NCBI GenBank assembly: GCA_021813325.1 | Contig: JAKALA010000027.1 | Coordinates: 1-47,773, forward strand | Length of the DNA stretch: 47,773 nt | Origin: a bacterium | GTDB lineage: Bacteria; Verrucomicrobiota; Verrucomicrobiia; Limisphaerales; UBA11358 | Reading direction: 5' to 3' | Part shown: positions 7,754-18,100 of the stretch, piece after piece | Layout: each line of letters opens with the position of its first letter | Numbering within the stretch: position 1 is the first letter of the stretch | Program-made: the position numbers and the translations under genes | The notes under the pieces: generated by a model | Seen by the model: only the letters and a program-made list of their open reading frames with translations | Told to the model about the DNA's origin: nothing | Database searches by the model: none

Positions 7754-9772
7754 TTACTTGGCGGCGGTGAATTTGTAGAGCACCACGCCATGCGCCGGGA
7801 TGGTCACCGGCAAAGCGTCGCTGGCCGTGTTGACCGTGGCCACGTCCTTTTGCCGCCACAAATCGCGGGCGGTTTGTTGTCCGCTCAGACCGAGTTTGGC
7901 AAAGTCGGTAAATGACAGGGTTGCGGGCGCAATGCCCAAATTAAAAAAGCCGACCGCATGACCGCCGTCTTCTAGTGGTTTCTCATAAATGCGGATATTT
8001 CCGTCTTTAATGGCACAGGTGGCTTCCTTGCCCAGCGGATCCTGGTCGATGGCCAGCACTTCATCGTTGCTCAACAGGTTGAGCGTGAAGTCGTCAAACT
8101 TGGTCATGTCGCATCCAATCAGGAGCGGCGCGGAGAGCAAACACCACAGGCTGATGTGCGTGTATTGTTCGTCCGGCGTGAGCCGCGTGGGATGCAAATT
8201 GCCCCAGCCCACTTCGCCAACGATGAGCATGTCCGGGTCGTTCCAATTGCCCGGCTGGGCATAAGGCGCGGCCGGATCCTGGCGGAATCCAATGCTGCTC
8301 ATGCTTTTCCAGGTATCGGTAATGTCGCCGGTGGTGCGCCAGCAATTGCCGTGAACCGAGCCACCCCATTTCCACACGTCTGCCATGCCATATTGGCAAA
8401 GGCTGAAAACGATGTCGCGATTCTGCTTCACCATATACTCGCCCATGTGCAGGTAGGGGCGGATGGCTTTGATGGTTTCCGGATCGGTCTGCGGGCGGTT
8501 CACGGGAAAGGTATCGCTGGAGGCGACATCACCATAGCTGCACCAGTCATATTTCAGGTAATCAAAACCCCATCGGGCGTAAGTCTGCGCGTCCTGTTCC
8601 TCATGCTGCCAGCTCGAGGCGCAGCCGCCGCAGGTCCACGGCCCGGGCGAGGAATAAAGGCCCGCCTTCAAGCCAAGTGAATGGATGTAATCCGCCAGCC
8701 CCTTCATGTCGGGAAAACGCTTGTTGGGCACGATGAAGCCCTGCGCGTCGCGGAATTCGCCATGCAACGTCGGGTCTTTGGAATCGCGATGATTCTGCCA
8801 GAAATCGTCCACATTGATGTAAGTCCAGCCGTGGTTGATGAGGCCGCTTTTAACCATCGCATCCGCCGCGCTTTTGACTTTTTCCTCCGAGACCGCGCCC
8901 GCAAAACAATTCCAACTGTTCCAGCCCATGGGCGGCGTGAGCGAAATCTGGTCGCCGCAGACAATGCGGAATTTCTTTTCATTCTGGCCCAGCTTGTTTT
9001 TGGCCCGCAAGGTCACCACGAATTCGCCCTTGGTGTTTAACTTGCCGGCGATGATGCCGGTTTTGGGATTCAGCTTCAGCCCGCGGGGCAGGCCATCGGC
9101 GGAAAAGCGCATCGGCCGTTCACCCGTGGCCGGCACGGTAAACATAAACGGCGAGCCGGGCCGGACGCCGAAGACGCTGGCGCCGTTGATGCGCGGTGTG
9201 GCCGGCGCAGATGGTGTCAGAATGTAAGGAGCCACGGCTTCGGGCTGGTCAGGATTCGCAATGGTGGCGAGGTTGGGGCTGCTGGCTTCAAATTTCGCGT
9301 TGGCCCAGTCGGCGTGGTCGTAATCGATGCCATTATCGCCGTCGGTGACTTCAAGGGACAACTTTTTGACTCCGCTCAAATCCACGTCCACCTCCTTGGC
9401 GGCGTCCCCGGCTTTCATCAGCCCGCTGTCCCAAAGCACCTTGCCATCGCCACGGACAATAAATGTGACACTGGAGGCCGGATTATGATTCACCTCGTCA
9501 TCCACCCCCACGCTGGCGGAAAATTTTTGCGCGGCGCCGTCGAGGTTGATGGCCAGGACACTGTCGGCGTGCGTGCCGAAACCGTGTTCAAACGTTTTGC
9601 CGCCGATGGTCAGCGGGTGGCCCTCCACTGATTTGTTCGCATGAGGATCGCCCCAACCTTGGGAGGCATTGGCAAGATTCAGGCTGTCCAGCCAGACGGT
9701 TTCAGCCGAAACAAGGTTCGTGGTCAAGGTGGCCAGGCAAATGCCCAGGCCGATGGCAAGGTGAGGTTTCAT
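7754..9772 (-). CDS. Secreted NPCBM-GH27 alpha-galactosidase-like glycoside hydrolase
   Basis: 672 aa. A signal peptide (about 1-23, ending LVSA) is followed by an NPCBM domain (about 25-170; WLDSLNLANASQGWGDPHAN, then KTFEHGFGTHA). A small Ig-like putative-Ig segment follows (about 185-275, FSADGLPRGLKLNPKTGIIAG). The GH27 barrel starts at TPPMGWNSWNCF, the family hallmark. The predicted nucleophile is Asp409 in LKYDWCSYG and the acid/base is Asp483 in RTTGDITDTW; both are present. A C-terminal beta domain ends the protein. GH27 enzymes release terminal alpha-galactose (or beta-L-arabinopyranose, alpha-N-acetylgalactosamine) with retention. Export to the periplasm or surface and plant-glycan scavenging are inferred. 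It is divergent from rdgB (70-bp spacer) and has its own terminator. Confidence 0.93.
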   Translation of the reverse strand: MKPHLAIGLGICLATLTTNLVSAETVWLDSLNLANASQGWGDPHANKSVEGHPLTIGGKTFEHGFGTHADSVLAINLDGAAQKFSASVGVDDEVNHNPASSVTFIVRGDGKVLWDSGLMKAGDAAKEVDVDLSGVKKLSLEVTDGDNGIDYDHADWANAKFEASSPNLATIANPDQPEAVAPYILTPSAPATPRINGASVFGVRPGSPFMFTVPATGERPMRFSADGLPRGLKLNPKTGIIAGKLNTKGEFVVTLRAKNKLGQNEKKFRIVCGDQISLTPPMGWNSWNCFAGAVSEEKVKSAADAMVKSGLINHGWTYINVDDFWQNHRDSKDPTLHGEFRDAQGFIVPNKRFPDMKGLADYIHSLGLKAGLYSSPGPWTCGGCASSWQHEEQDAQTYARWGFDYLKYDWCSYGDVASSDTFPVNRPQTDPETIKAIRPYLHMGEYMVKQNRDIVFSLCQYGMADVWKWGGSVHGNCWRTTGDITDTWKSMSSIGFRQDPAAPYAQPGNWNDPDMLIVGEVGWGNLHPTRLTPDEQYTHISLWCLLSAPLLIGCDMTKFDDFTLNLLSNDEVLAIDQDPLGKEATCAIKDGNIRIYEKPLEDGGHAVGFFNLGIAPATLSFTDFAKLGLSGQQTARDLWRQKDVATVNTASDALPVTIPAHGVVLYKFTAAK

Positions 9773-9842
9773 CCGACGATTTTGCCGCCGAAAACCGTTG
9801 CGTCAAGCTCGCCGGAACATAAAAGTTCGCTACACTACGCCC

Positions 9843-10523
9843 ATGACGACACTGCTCATCGCCACCCGCAACGCGCATAAAGTTGGGGAAATTCAGGCCA
9901 TCTTAGGCACCTCATTCCGTTGTCTAACGCTGAAAGCGTTTCCCGAGGCTCCCGCCGTGGTGGAAGATACCGCTACGTTTGCCGGCAATGCCGCCAAAAA
10001 GGCGGTGGAACTTGCCCAGTGGCTTTCGGATCGTGGCGGTCAACATTCCGCCGGCGTGGATTTTGTGCTGGCCGACGATTCGGGGTTGGAGGTGGACGCC
10101 TTGGATGGCGCGCCGGGCGTGCATTCGGCCCGTTTCGCCGCGCTGGACCAGGCGGAAAATTCCCAGGACGCGGATAACAACGCCAAATTGCTGCGGCTGT
10201 TGAACGATGTGCCTGCGGAAAAGCGCACCGGGCGATTCCGCTGTGTCATTGCCCTGGCGCCGGTGGCAAAGGATCGTGTCGAAGCGGCTTCCCCGGTTTG
10301 CTATGCCGACGAATTTGCCGCCGAACTGTTTGACGGGGCGTGCGAAGGCCGGATTCAATTTTCTTCCAGCGGACAGGGCGGTTTTGGCTACGATCCACTG
10401 TTTGTGCCGGATGGTTTTAGCCAGTCCTTTGCCGAACTGGGCGAAACAGTGAAAAATGGCCTGAGCCATCGCGCCAAGGCGTTGGCCAAACTGAAGGAGT
10501 TCTTCGGTCGTAACAGAACGTAG
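9843..10523 (+). CDS. rdgB: XTP/dITP diphosphatase (non-canonical purine NTP pyrophosphatase)
   Basis: 226 aa from the ATG at 9843, which gives the canonical start MTTLLIATRNAHKVGEI. Family motifs follow: ADDSGLEVDALDGAPGVHSA, GFGYDPLFVPDG and the late SFAELGETVKNGLSHRAKAL. The enzyme hydrolyses ITP, dITP and XTP to monophosphates, keeping deaminated purines out of DNA and RNA. An in-frame ATG 45 bases upstream would add an unconserved leader and is rejected. The gene converges with the agmatine deiminase gene, 22 bases apart. Confidence 0.95.
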   Translation: MTTLLIATRNAHKVGEIQAILGTSFRCLTLKAFPEAPAVVEDTATFAGNAAKKAVELAQWLSDRGGQHSAGVDFVLADDSGLEVDALDGAPGVHSARFAALDQAENSQDADNNAKLLRLLNDVPAEKRTGRFRCVIALAPVAKDRVEAASPVCYADEFAAELFDGACEGRIQFSSSGQGGFGYDPLFVPDGFSQSFAELGETVKNGLSHRAKALAKLKEFFGRNRT

Positions 10524-10545
10524 GCTCGGCTGGCCAAATTGGATT

Positions 10546-11655
10546 TTATACCGGCTGCTGCTGCGTGAGGCAATGGAGCGAGCCAAAACCCCAGACCAAG
10601 TCCACGGCATGAATGCCAACGACCGGACGGTCCCGGAACAATTCGCCCAAGATGCCCAACGCGACGCGGTCATGGGGATCGTTGAAGGTCGGGACCATCA
10701 CGGCGGCGTTGCAGATGTAGAAATTCGCGTAACTGGCCGGCAGGCGCACGCCATCGAAATACAGGGGCGCCGGCATGGGAAGTTCGATGACTTCAGGCTT
10801 TGAGCCGTCTTCGAGTCGCAGATCCTTGATGCGCTCCCAATTTTCGGCCAGCGGCTTGTAATTTTCGTCTTTGGAATTTTTTTCCTTCACCAGCACCAGC
10901 GTTTGGGGATTCACAAAGCGGCAAATATCATCGATGTGTCCGTGCGTATCATCACCTTTCGGGCCTTTGGCCAGCCAGAAGATGTTTTTCACGCCCAGAA
11001 AACTTTTCAGCGTGGTTTCAATCTCAGCTTGGCCGAGACCGGGATTGCGCACCTGGATTTTGGGGTTCAGATAGCATTCTTCGGTGGAAAGCAAAGTGCC
11101 ACGCCCATTCAGTTCAATGCCGCCACCTTCAATGACAAATGGCCGGACGTTGTATTGGGCGTGAAACAGCTTTTTGCCCAGCAGTTGCGCGGCGGTTTCC
11201 GGAACCTTCGTGTCTTTCTGCCAGTTGTCGTATTTGGCCCAGCCGTTGAAATGAAAATGCACGATGGCGGTTTCGGCTTTGCGTTTGCGGGTTTCCGGCT
11301 TGCGGACAAAGATCGGTCCCGTATCGCGGGTCCAACCGCGGTTGGTGCGGTGCGTGACAAACTTAATTTTACGCAGATCCACCCCCGCGTGTTTGAACAC
11401 CCGGCGGGCAAATGCCTCATCCTGTTTGTGGCGGACAATGAGACGGACATTTTCGCCGGCGGAGATTTTACGGACCATTTCGCCATAAACCCATGGGATC
11501 ACCTCGAATTTTCCCGGCCAGTCACTGGCGTTGTGCGGCCAGCCCAGCCAGGTGGCTTCGTGTTTTTCCCATTCGGCGGGCATGGCGTAGCCAAGGGCGG
11601 CGGGCGGCGTGGTGAACGAAAATTTTGCGGTCGGCATAAAGATCGCGCGCAGCAT
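10546..11655 (-). CDS. aguA: Agmatine deiminase / peptidyl-arginine deiminase family protein
   Basis: 369 aa; an alternative Met lies six codons in (11637). The N-terminus AMPAEWEKHEATWLGWPHNA is typical of agmatine deiminases (PAD_porph family). Other family blocks are RDTGPIF and GDDTHGHIDDICRFVNP (His/Asp catalytic pair). The C-terminal GSLHCLTQQQP carries the nucleophile Cys362. The reaction converts agmatine to N-carbamoylputrescine plus ammonia, a step from arginine to putrescine. It is divergent (146 bp) from the deoxyhypusine-synthase-like gene, which also belongs to polyamine chemistry. No N-carbamoylputrescine amidase is in the window. Confidence 0.9.
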   Translation of the reverse strand: MLRAIFMPTAKFSFTTPPAALGYAMPAEWEKHEATWLGWPHNASDWPGKFEVIPWVYGEMVRKISAGENVRLIVRHKQDEAFARRVFKHAGVDLRKIKFVTHRTNRGWTRDTGPIFVRKPETRKRKAETAIVHFHFNGWAKYDNWQKDTKVPETAAQLLGKKLFHAQYNVRPFVIEGGGIELNGRGTLLSTEECYLNPKIQVRNPGLGQAEIETTLKSFLGVKNIFWLAKGPKGDDTHGHIDDICRFVNPQTLVLVKEKNSKDENYKPLAENWERIKDLRLEDGSKPEVIELPMPAPLYFDGVRLPASYANFYICNAAVMVPTFNDPHDRVALGILGELFRDRPVVGIHAVDLVWGFGSLHCLTQQQPV

Positions 11656-11801
11656 AACGGCTCCCCTGGATTTAGGAAATGCCGAAACTGGAAAGGAAGC
11701 GCAACGACATCGCTAGACCGGGATTTTCGAGCATTCGCGCAATTTGGGATTGGATTTCATTTCCGCTCGCGTATCGTTGGGGACAACATTTTTTCCAAAT
11801 T

Positions 11802-12815
<1,014 letters not shown>

Positions 12816-12817
12816 AA

Positions 12818-13444
12818 ATGGAAAACAAAATCCGCACACTTGCAGAACGTTATGCTGCCGATTTAAAACGCAGCATTGATGTTCGCGTGACGGAGATGGA
12901 ACAGGATGACCGCTCGCATGTTTTGATTTACCGGGTGCTTGGTGTTACAGAAAGCGAAGGCAAGTTGATTGATGTTTATCAAAACAAAGGGCGGTTTCTT
13001 TACAAATACGCCGGCTCATTTCTTGAGGAAGCCGCCAAATTATGTTTCAAGAAAAAGTTTCCAAATTCTGGATCGGTGCGTGTGCCGAACACACGAGGCG
13101 AACGCCCAAAAACCTTTGAAATAGACTGTTTGGTTGGTCAGGATGCTTTGGAAATCAAGTGGCGCGACGCAACCACGGATGGCGATCATATCACCAAGGA
13201 ACACACTCGCATTCAGGCAATACAAGATGCCGGCTACAAACCGGTGCGCCTCATGTTTTATTACCCGAACCGCGAACAGGCCATCCGCATCCAGCAAACA
13301 CTGGCAAGCTTGTATAAAAGTGTTCAAGGGGAGTATCACTATGCCGATGCCGCCTGGGCTTATGTGAACCAACGCACGCGAGTGGACTTGTTGGCGATTT
13401 TGGAAAAGCTGGCCCAGGAAAGGACGGAACAGCATGGCCAGTGA
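12818..13444 (+). CDS. Type II restriction endonuclease, ApaLI-like
   Basis: 208 aa from the ATG at 12818. A PD-(D/E)XK nuclease core is visible: Asp103 in FEIDCLVGQDALEIKW and Glu112-x-Lys114. Surrounding sequence (DVYQNKGRFLYKYAGSFLEE, then VRVPNTRGERPKTFEIDCLV and TTDGDHITKEHTRI) resembles, from memory, the ApaLI restriction endonuclease family, whose prototype cuts GTGCAC. This is recognition, not a database result. The gene is AT-richer than its neighbours and overlaps its methyltransferase by 11 bases, the normal tight pairing of a mobile R-M unit. By eye no GTGCAC occurs in the window, which supports the proposed specificity. The enzyme would cleave unmodified incoming DNA. Confidence 0.82.
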   Translation: MENKIRTLAERYAADLKRSIDVRVTEMEQDDRSHVLIYRVLGVTESEGKLIDVYQNKGRFLYKYAGSFLEEAAKLCFKKKFPNSGSVRVPNTRGERPKTFEIDCLVGQDALEIKWRDATTDGDHITKEHTRIQAIQDAGYKPVRLMFYYPNREQAIRIQQTLASLYKSVQGEYHYADAAWAYVNQRTRVDLLAILEKLAQERTEQHGQ

Positions 13445-14645
13445 AGTTCGCCATGGCGATTGTCTGGATACGGTCAAGAGCCTGGCTTCCGGGGCTGTTG
13501 ACTTGATTTATGTTGACCCGCCATTCTTCACGCAAAAAACTCATTTGATGGCGGCCCGCAATCGGGTGACAACATTTCAATTCAGCGACGAGTGGGAATC
13601 ACGCAAAGAATATATCGAATTCCTGTCTGACCGGTTGCACGAATTTCGGCGCGTCTTGAAAACGACCGGCTCGATATTTTTCCACTGCGACACCAACGCT
13701 TCGCATCACATCCGTTGCTTGCTGGACGAGGTTTTTGGTGATGGAATGTTCCGTTCGGAAATTATCTGGCATTACCGCCGCTGGTCGAATTCGCAACGCA
13801 ATCCTCTGCCGTCGCATCAAACCATTTTCTTTTACAGCAAAACGGACAATTACCAATATCACCAGCTATTCGACGAGTATTCGCCGTCCACCAACGTAGA
13901 TCAGATTCTTCAACGGCGGCAGCGAGATGAACATGGCAAAGCCATTTACGCTCGTGACCGCCAGGGGAATGTGATTTACGACGGCCACAAGTCGGGTGTT
14001 CCAATTGCTGATGTGTGGGATATTCCCTTCCTAAACCCCAAAGCCCGGGAGCGTGTTGGTTACCCGACACAAAAACCTATCTTGCTGCTCGAACGCATCA
14101 TCCGACTGGCCACGGCACCAGGCGATTTGGTGCTTGATCCGTTCTGCGGGAGCGGCACGACCTTGGTGGCGGCGGCGTTGCTGGATCGAAACTCGCTGGG
14201 AATTGATGTTTCTCAAGAAGCGGTTCAGTTGACCAGACAGCGTTTGGAGCAACCTTTCAAAACCTCTTCTGAACTGTTGCGGAAAGGGCGTGAAACGTAT
14301 GTTCAGTGTGATGAAGATGCCCTGGCTTTTTTACACGGCTTGCCGGTGGTGCCAGTCCAACGCAACCGTGGCATTGATGCCATTCTTAAAACCGCACCCG
14401 GCGAAAATCCTGTTCTAATCCGGGTTCAACGCAAAGACGAGAGTCTGGCTGATGCTGCCGAGGCGATCCACAATGCCGGACGCAGCAAACAGCCGGCAAC
14501 GCTCGTTCTGATTGTCACCGACCTGCAGCAGCCTTCCGGTTTGTTCAATATGTTGCCTTCCGATGTTTTGCTGGTCAACTCAACAGCCGGTGAGCTGGCA
14601 GAACGGCTGGCTGACAGAGGAATTTGCACTCGATTTACTTTGTAA
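13434..14645 (+). CDS. DNA (N4-cytosine/N6-adenine) methyltransferase, beta class, R-M partner
   Basis: 403 aa. Motif IV DPPF (28-31) precedes motif I LDPFCGSGTT (from Asp235), the motif order of beta-class amino-methyltransferases. TQKPILLLERII just before motif I is the usual motif X region. After residue 280 there is an extra C-terminal domain (ILKTAPGENPVLIRVQ, then DAAEAIHNAG) that may help recognise DNA. It starts inside the endonuclease gene (ATG 13434, 11-bp overlap), so both are translated from one message. It would protect host sites from the upstream nuclease. Whether it methylates A or C cannot be decided from DPPF alone. Base composition is AT-rich like the endonuclease, a sign of transfer. 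Confidence 0.93.
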   Translation: MASEVRHGDCLDTVKSLASGAVDLIYVDPPFFTQKTHLMAARNRVTTFQFSDEWESRKEYIEFLSDRLHEFRRVLKTTGSIFFHCDTNASHHIRCLLDEVFGDGMFRSEIIWHYRRWSNSQRNPLPSHQTIFFYSKTDNYQYHQLFDEYSPSTNVDQILQRRQRDEHGKAIYARDRQGNVIYDGHKSGVPIADVWDIPFLNPKARERVGYPTQKPILLLERIIRLATAPGDLVLDPFCGSGTTLVAAALLDRNSLGIDVSQEAVQLTRQRLEQPFKTSSELLRKGRETYVQCDEDALAFLHGLPVVPVQRNRGIDAILKTAPGENPVLIRVQRKDESLADAAEAIHNAGRSKQPATLVLIVTDLQQPSGLFNMLPSDVLLVNSTAGELAERLADRGICTRFTL

Positions 14646-14671
14646 ATATTTTAGAAACCAAACTTTCCATC

Positions 14672-15679
14672 ATGAAACCAAACGACTTCTCTGACGCGCG
14701 CATTCTTGTCACCGGCGGTGCCGGCTTCATTGGCAGCGCGCTGGTCTGGGCGCTGAACCGGCGCGGTTGCGAGAACATCGTCGTCAGCGACATTCTCGGC
14801 ACGAACGAAAAATGGCGCAATCTGACGCCGCTTCGTTTTGCCGATTACGTCGAAGCCGCCGACCTGCTCGCCCGCCTGCAGGCCGGTGCGCTGGGAAAAT
14901 TTGACCTGGTGCTCCACATGGGCGCCTGTTCGGCCACGACCGAGAAGGATGCGACTTACCTGATTCGCAACAATTACGAATTCACCCGCGACCTCGCGAT
15001 GTGGTCGCTGGCGCAAAAGACCCGTTTCGTCTATGCCTCGTCCGCCGCGACCTATGGCGACGGATCGGCGGGCATGGAAGACAACGACACGAAGCTCGAC
15101 ACGCTGCGTCCGCTGAACATGTATGGCTACTCCAAGCATCTGTTCGATCTGCACGCCAAGCGCGCCGGGTTCCTGAACAAGATTTGCGGCCTGAAATTTT
15201 TCAACGTCTTCGGCCCGAACGAGGATCACAAGGGCGACATGCGGTCGCTCGTCCACAAGAGCTTTGCGCAGGTGCAGGGCAAGGGCGTCATCCAGTTGTT
15301 CAAGAGCTATCGCAAGGAATACAAGCACGGCGAGCAGAAGCGCGATTTTCTTTACGTCAAAGACTGTGTGGCCATGACGCTGCATCTGGCGGCCACGGGC
15401 AAGGCGACCGGGCTGTTCAATATCGGTTCCGGCCAGGCGCGCACGTGGGTGGATTTGTCGAATGCCGTCTTTACGGCGTTGAAAAAGAAGCCGGTCATCA
15501 AGTTCATCGAGATGCCGGAAATCATTCGCGACAAATACCAGTATTTCACCCAGGCCAATTTGCTGCGCCTGCGCGGCGCCGGGTATGCCGCGCCGGTGAC
15601 CTCCCTGGAAAATGCCGTGCATGACTACGTCCGCAAATACCTGGTGATTGACAAGCGGCTTGATCCTGCGGTGGATTAA
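14672..15679 (+). CDS. hldD: ADP-L-glycero-D-manno-heptose 6-epimerase
   Basis: 335 aa from the ATG at 14672. Extended SDR fold: nucleotide-binding TGGAGFIG (14-21), the HldD-typical VLHMGACSATTEKDATYLI, the YxxxK pair Tyr151/Lys155 in MYGYSKHLFD, and FFNVFGPNEDHKGDMRSLVHK. It converts ADP-D-glycero- to ADP-L-glycero-manno-heptose for the LPS inner core, using bound NADP. Its presence indicates a heptose-containing Gram-negative envelope. It starts 26 bases after the methyltransferase stop, but its GC-rich composition matches the chromosome and not the R-M unit, so the R-M pair was probably inserted upstream of it. Confidence 0.94.
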   Translation: MKPNDFSDARILVTGGAGFIGSALVWALNRRGCENIVVSDILGTNEKWRNLTPLRFADYVEAADLLARLQAGALGKFDLVLHMGACSATTEKDATYLIRNNYEFTRDLAMWSLAQKTRFVYASSAATYGDGSAGMEDNDTKLDTLRPLNMYGYSKHLFDLHAKRAGFLNKICGLKFFNVFGPNEDHKGDMRSLVHKSFAQVQGKGVIQLFKSYRKEYKHGEQKRDFLYVKDCVAMTLHLAATGKATGLFNIGSGQARTWVDLSNAVFTALKKKPVIKFIEMPEIIRDKYQYFTQANLLRLRGAGYAAPVTSLENAVHDYVRKYLVIDKRLDPAVD

Positions 15680-15903
15680 ATAGTGGGCGGCATTTCGCGA
15701 GAACGACGGTTTGGCTGCGCAAAGAACAGCCCGGCGGGTAGTCCTGTCCAGAAGTTGGCCAGCCGACTGACGGCGGGATTAGATTAGACCGGCTCGAATG
15801 TTAGAGAATCATCTTTAGTTGGCTTGTTCGCTCTGAACGGTTGTCGCTGGACAAACCGGCGGCTTATCCACATGCTGGGCTGTCCTTGAACCCCGGAATC
15901 GAT

Positions 15904-16689
15904 ATGGAAACCACTCCGCCCCTGCTTGAAACCGAATGCAAACCGCCCCAGAGCAGCCTGTGGTCGCGTCTCTTCAACATCTTTGCCGCGCCCGGCGAAG
16001 TTTTCGAAGAACTCAAGAGCACCAAGCTGGCGCACGCCAACTGGCTGGCGCCGGTGCTGTTGTTTGTCGCCGTCGGCATCATTTCCTCGGTCGTGGTCAT
16101 GTCGCAGCCCAGCGTTATTCAACACATTCATGAACAACAGCAGGCGGCTTTTGACAAGCAGGTCAAAGCCGGCAAAATGACCCAGGCGCAGGCGGATCAG
16201 GCGGCGGCCATGGCGGAAAAGTTTTCCGGGCCGTCGGCGATGATTCTGTTTGGCTGCATTGGTTCCGCGACCACCGGATTTGCGCTGCCATTTTGGTCGG
16301 CATTTCTCCTTTGGTTGATCGCCCGTTTCTATCTGAAAGTGCCCGTCGGCTACCTGAAACTGCTGGAGTTGGTGGGTTTGTCGATGATGATCCTGGCTTT
16401 GGCGGGCGTGATTAAAACCTTGCTGATCGTCATTACCGGGAACCTCTACGCCTCCACCAACGCGCTGATCTTCATCAAACACTTTGACCCGCGAAGCCCT
16501 CTCCACAATGTGCTGGCATTATTCGATCTCATGACCTTCTGGCTGTTGGCGGTTCGAAGCATCGGCCTGGCGCGACTGACGGGCGCGAGTTTTGGCAAGG
16601 CGGCCGTGCCGGTCTTTGGCGTCTGGTTCATCATTTCCGGCCTGATCATCGGATTTAGTTTGGCGATGCAGGCTATTTTTGCGAAATAG
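15904..16689 (+). CDS. Yip1-domain integral membrane protein
   Basis: 261 aa from the ATG at 15904. The opening LWSRLFNIFAAPGEVFEELK is the common entry motif of bacterial Yip1-family proteins. About five hydrophobic segments follow (around 45-65, 113-135, 150-175, 205-225 and 235-258), with a charged, Gln-rich helix at about 70-105 (HEQQQAAFDKQVKAGKMTQA). Function is unknown; homologues commonly sit beside MacA/MacB-type efflux genes. The MacA-like adaptor gene starts 40 bases downstream on the same strand, so this is probably the first gene of that operon. Confidence 0.8.
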   Translation: METTPPLLETECKPPQSSLWSRLFNIFAAPGEVFEELKSTKLAHANWLAPVLLFVAVGIISSVVVMSQPSVIQHIHEQQQAAFDKQVKAGKMTQAQADQAAAMAEKFSGPSAMILFGCIGSATTGFALPFWSAFLLWLIARFYLKVPVGYLKLLELVGLSMMILALAGVIKTLLIVITGNLYASTNALIFIKHFDPRSPLHNVLALFDLMTFWLLAVRSIGLARLTGASFGKAAVPVFGVWFIISGLIIGFSLAMQAIFAK

Positions 16690-16729
16690 ATCCAAGGTTT
16701 CCAGCATCCAGCATTTCACGAAAGGCGAC

Positions 16730-18100
16730 ATGGCTACTCAAAAAAAACGAAAGAAAGTTGTAATTTTCATCAGTATTGGCGCGATCCTGATCGCGCTGGC
16801 GCTGGTGGCGATTTTTAAAAAGAAAGAACCGGTTGTCACCGTTCAGACCGAGAAAGTGGCGCGGCATACCATCACTGAGACCGTCGTGGCCAACGGCAAG
16901 ATTTATCCGGTCTTGCAGGTCCACATCAGTCCCGAGGTGAGCGGCGAAATCATCGAGCTGAACGTCAAGGAAGGCCAGTTTGTGCATAAAGGCGACCTGC
17001 TGTTGAAGATCAAGCCCGACTACTATCTCGCCTCGTTAAACCAGGCCAAGGCGAGCTACGAATCCTCGCTGGCAGCGAAGGCGACCGCCACCGCCAATCT
17101 GGAAAAGGCGGAGGCCGAATTTGTGCGCAATAAGGCGTTGTTTGATCACCAGTTGCTCTCCGAATCGGATTACATCGGTTTCAAGGCGGCCCGCGACGTG
17201 GCCAAAGCCCAGCTCGACAGCGCCGGGGACCAGGTCAACGTGGCCAAAGCAGCAGTGGACAGCACCAAAGATTCGCTGGATAAAACCACGATTGTCGCCC
17301 CGCTGGATGGCACCATCACCAAGCTGAATTCGCAACTGGGCGAACGCGTGCTCGGCACCGTTCAAAACGCGGGCACGGATATTATGATCATTTCCGATCT
17401 CAGCCAGATGGAAGCGCGCGTGGATATTGGCGAGATGGATGTGGTTTTGGTCAAGGAAGGCCAGAAAGCCAAGCTGGAAGTGGATTCGTTCAAGGACAAG
17501 AAATTTGCCGGCGTGGTGACGCAGGTGGCCAATTCATCCGAAGGTTTCAACACCTCTTCGGCATTGAGCAGTTCCTCCTCATCCGGCCAATCGGCCACCC
17601 AGTTTCAGGTGCGCATCCGCTTTGCCGAGGGCGAAATGTTCCGTCCCGGCATGTCCGTCACCGCCACGGTGGAGACGCGCACGCACACCAATGTTCTGGC
17701 CGCACCCATTGCCAGCGTCACGGCGCGCACCCTGAAACCGCAAATGAAGAAAGGCCCGGCCAATACCGCCACCAACACTGTGACGACCAATGCAGCGCCG
17801 GCGGTCAATGCCACCAACGCGGTTGGCGGGTCGGAGACCAATGCCGTCAAACCCGACAAGAAGGGTGACGGAAATAACAAGCCGGTGGACGTGGTGTTCG
17901 TGGTCGAAGGGGACCACGTCAAAATGGTGCCCGTCAAAATTGGCATCAGTGACGACAATTATTGGGAAATCACCGATGGCTTGAAGGAAGGCGAGGAAAT
18001 TGTGGTTGGCGGCTACCGCGCCATCAGCCGCGATTTGGACGATGGCAAGAAAATCATCAAAGGAGCCGCAAACCCGGAAGCTGACAAACCCAAGCCGTGA
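16730..18100 (+). CDS. MacA-like periplasmic adaptor of an ABC efflux pump
   Basis: 456 aa. A single N-terminal membrane anchor (about 9-29) is followed by the HlyD/MacA architecture: a biotinyl-lipoyl half ([20 protein letters not shown]), a long coiled-coil hairpin (about 105-185; [20 protein letters not shown], then [19 protein letters not shown]), the second lipoyl half ([20 protein letters not shown]) and beta-barrel domains. A Ser-rich stretch ([10 protein letters not shown]) and a Thr/Ala/Asn-rich linker near 340-385 are unusual insertions. GAAAGG before the ATG at 16730 is a good ribosome site. The ATPase gene starts by a 4-base overlap at its stop. It should bridge the ABC permeases and an outer-membrane channel encoded elsewhere. 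Confidence 0.92.
   Translation: MATQKKRKKVVIFISIGAILIALALVAIFKKKEPVVTVQTEKVARHTITETVVANGKIYPVLQVHISPEVSGEIIELNVKEGQFVHKGDLLLKIKPDYYLASLNQAKASYESSLAAKATATANLEKAEAEFVRNKALFDHQLLSESDYIGFKAARDVAKAQLDSAGDQVNVAKAAVDSTKDSLDKTTIVAPLDGTITKLNSQLGERVLGTVQNAGTDIMIISDLSQMEARVDIGEMDVVLVKEGQKAKLEVDSFKDKKFAGVVTQVANSSEGFNTSSALSSSSSSGQSATQFQVRIRFAEGEMFRPGMSVTATVETRTHTNVLAAPIASVTARTLKPQMKKGPANTATNTVTTNAAPAVNATNAVGGSETNAVKPDKKGDGNNKPVDVVFVVEGDHVKMVPVKIGISDDNYWEITDGLKEGEEIVVGGYRAISRDLDDGKKIIKGAANPEADKPKP

Noticed and set aside
7533-7859. N-terminal extension of dtd in the open frame
   Set aside because: Overlaps the GH27 gene end and its terminator, and has no similarity to the deacylase; the canonical start is at 7532.
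9798-9842. Upstream ATG start for rdgB
   Set aside because: Adds a short unconserved leader; the ATG at 9843 gives the canonical N-terminus.
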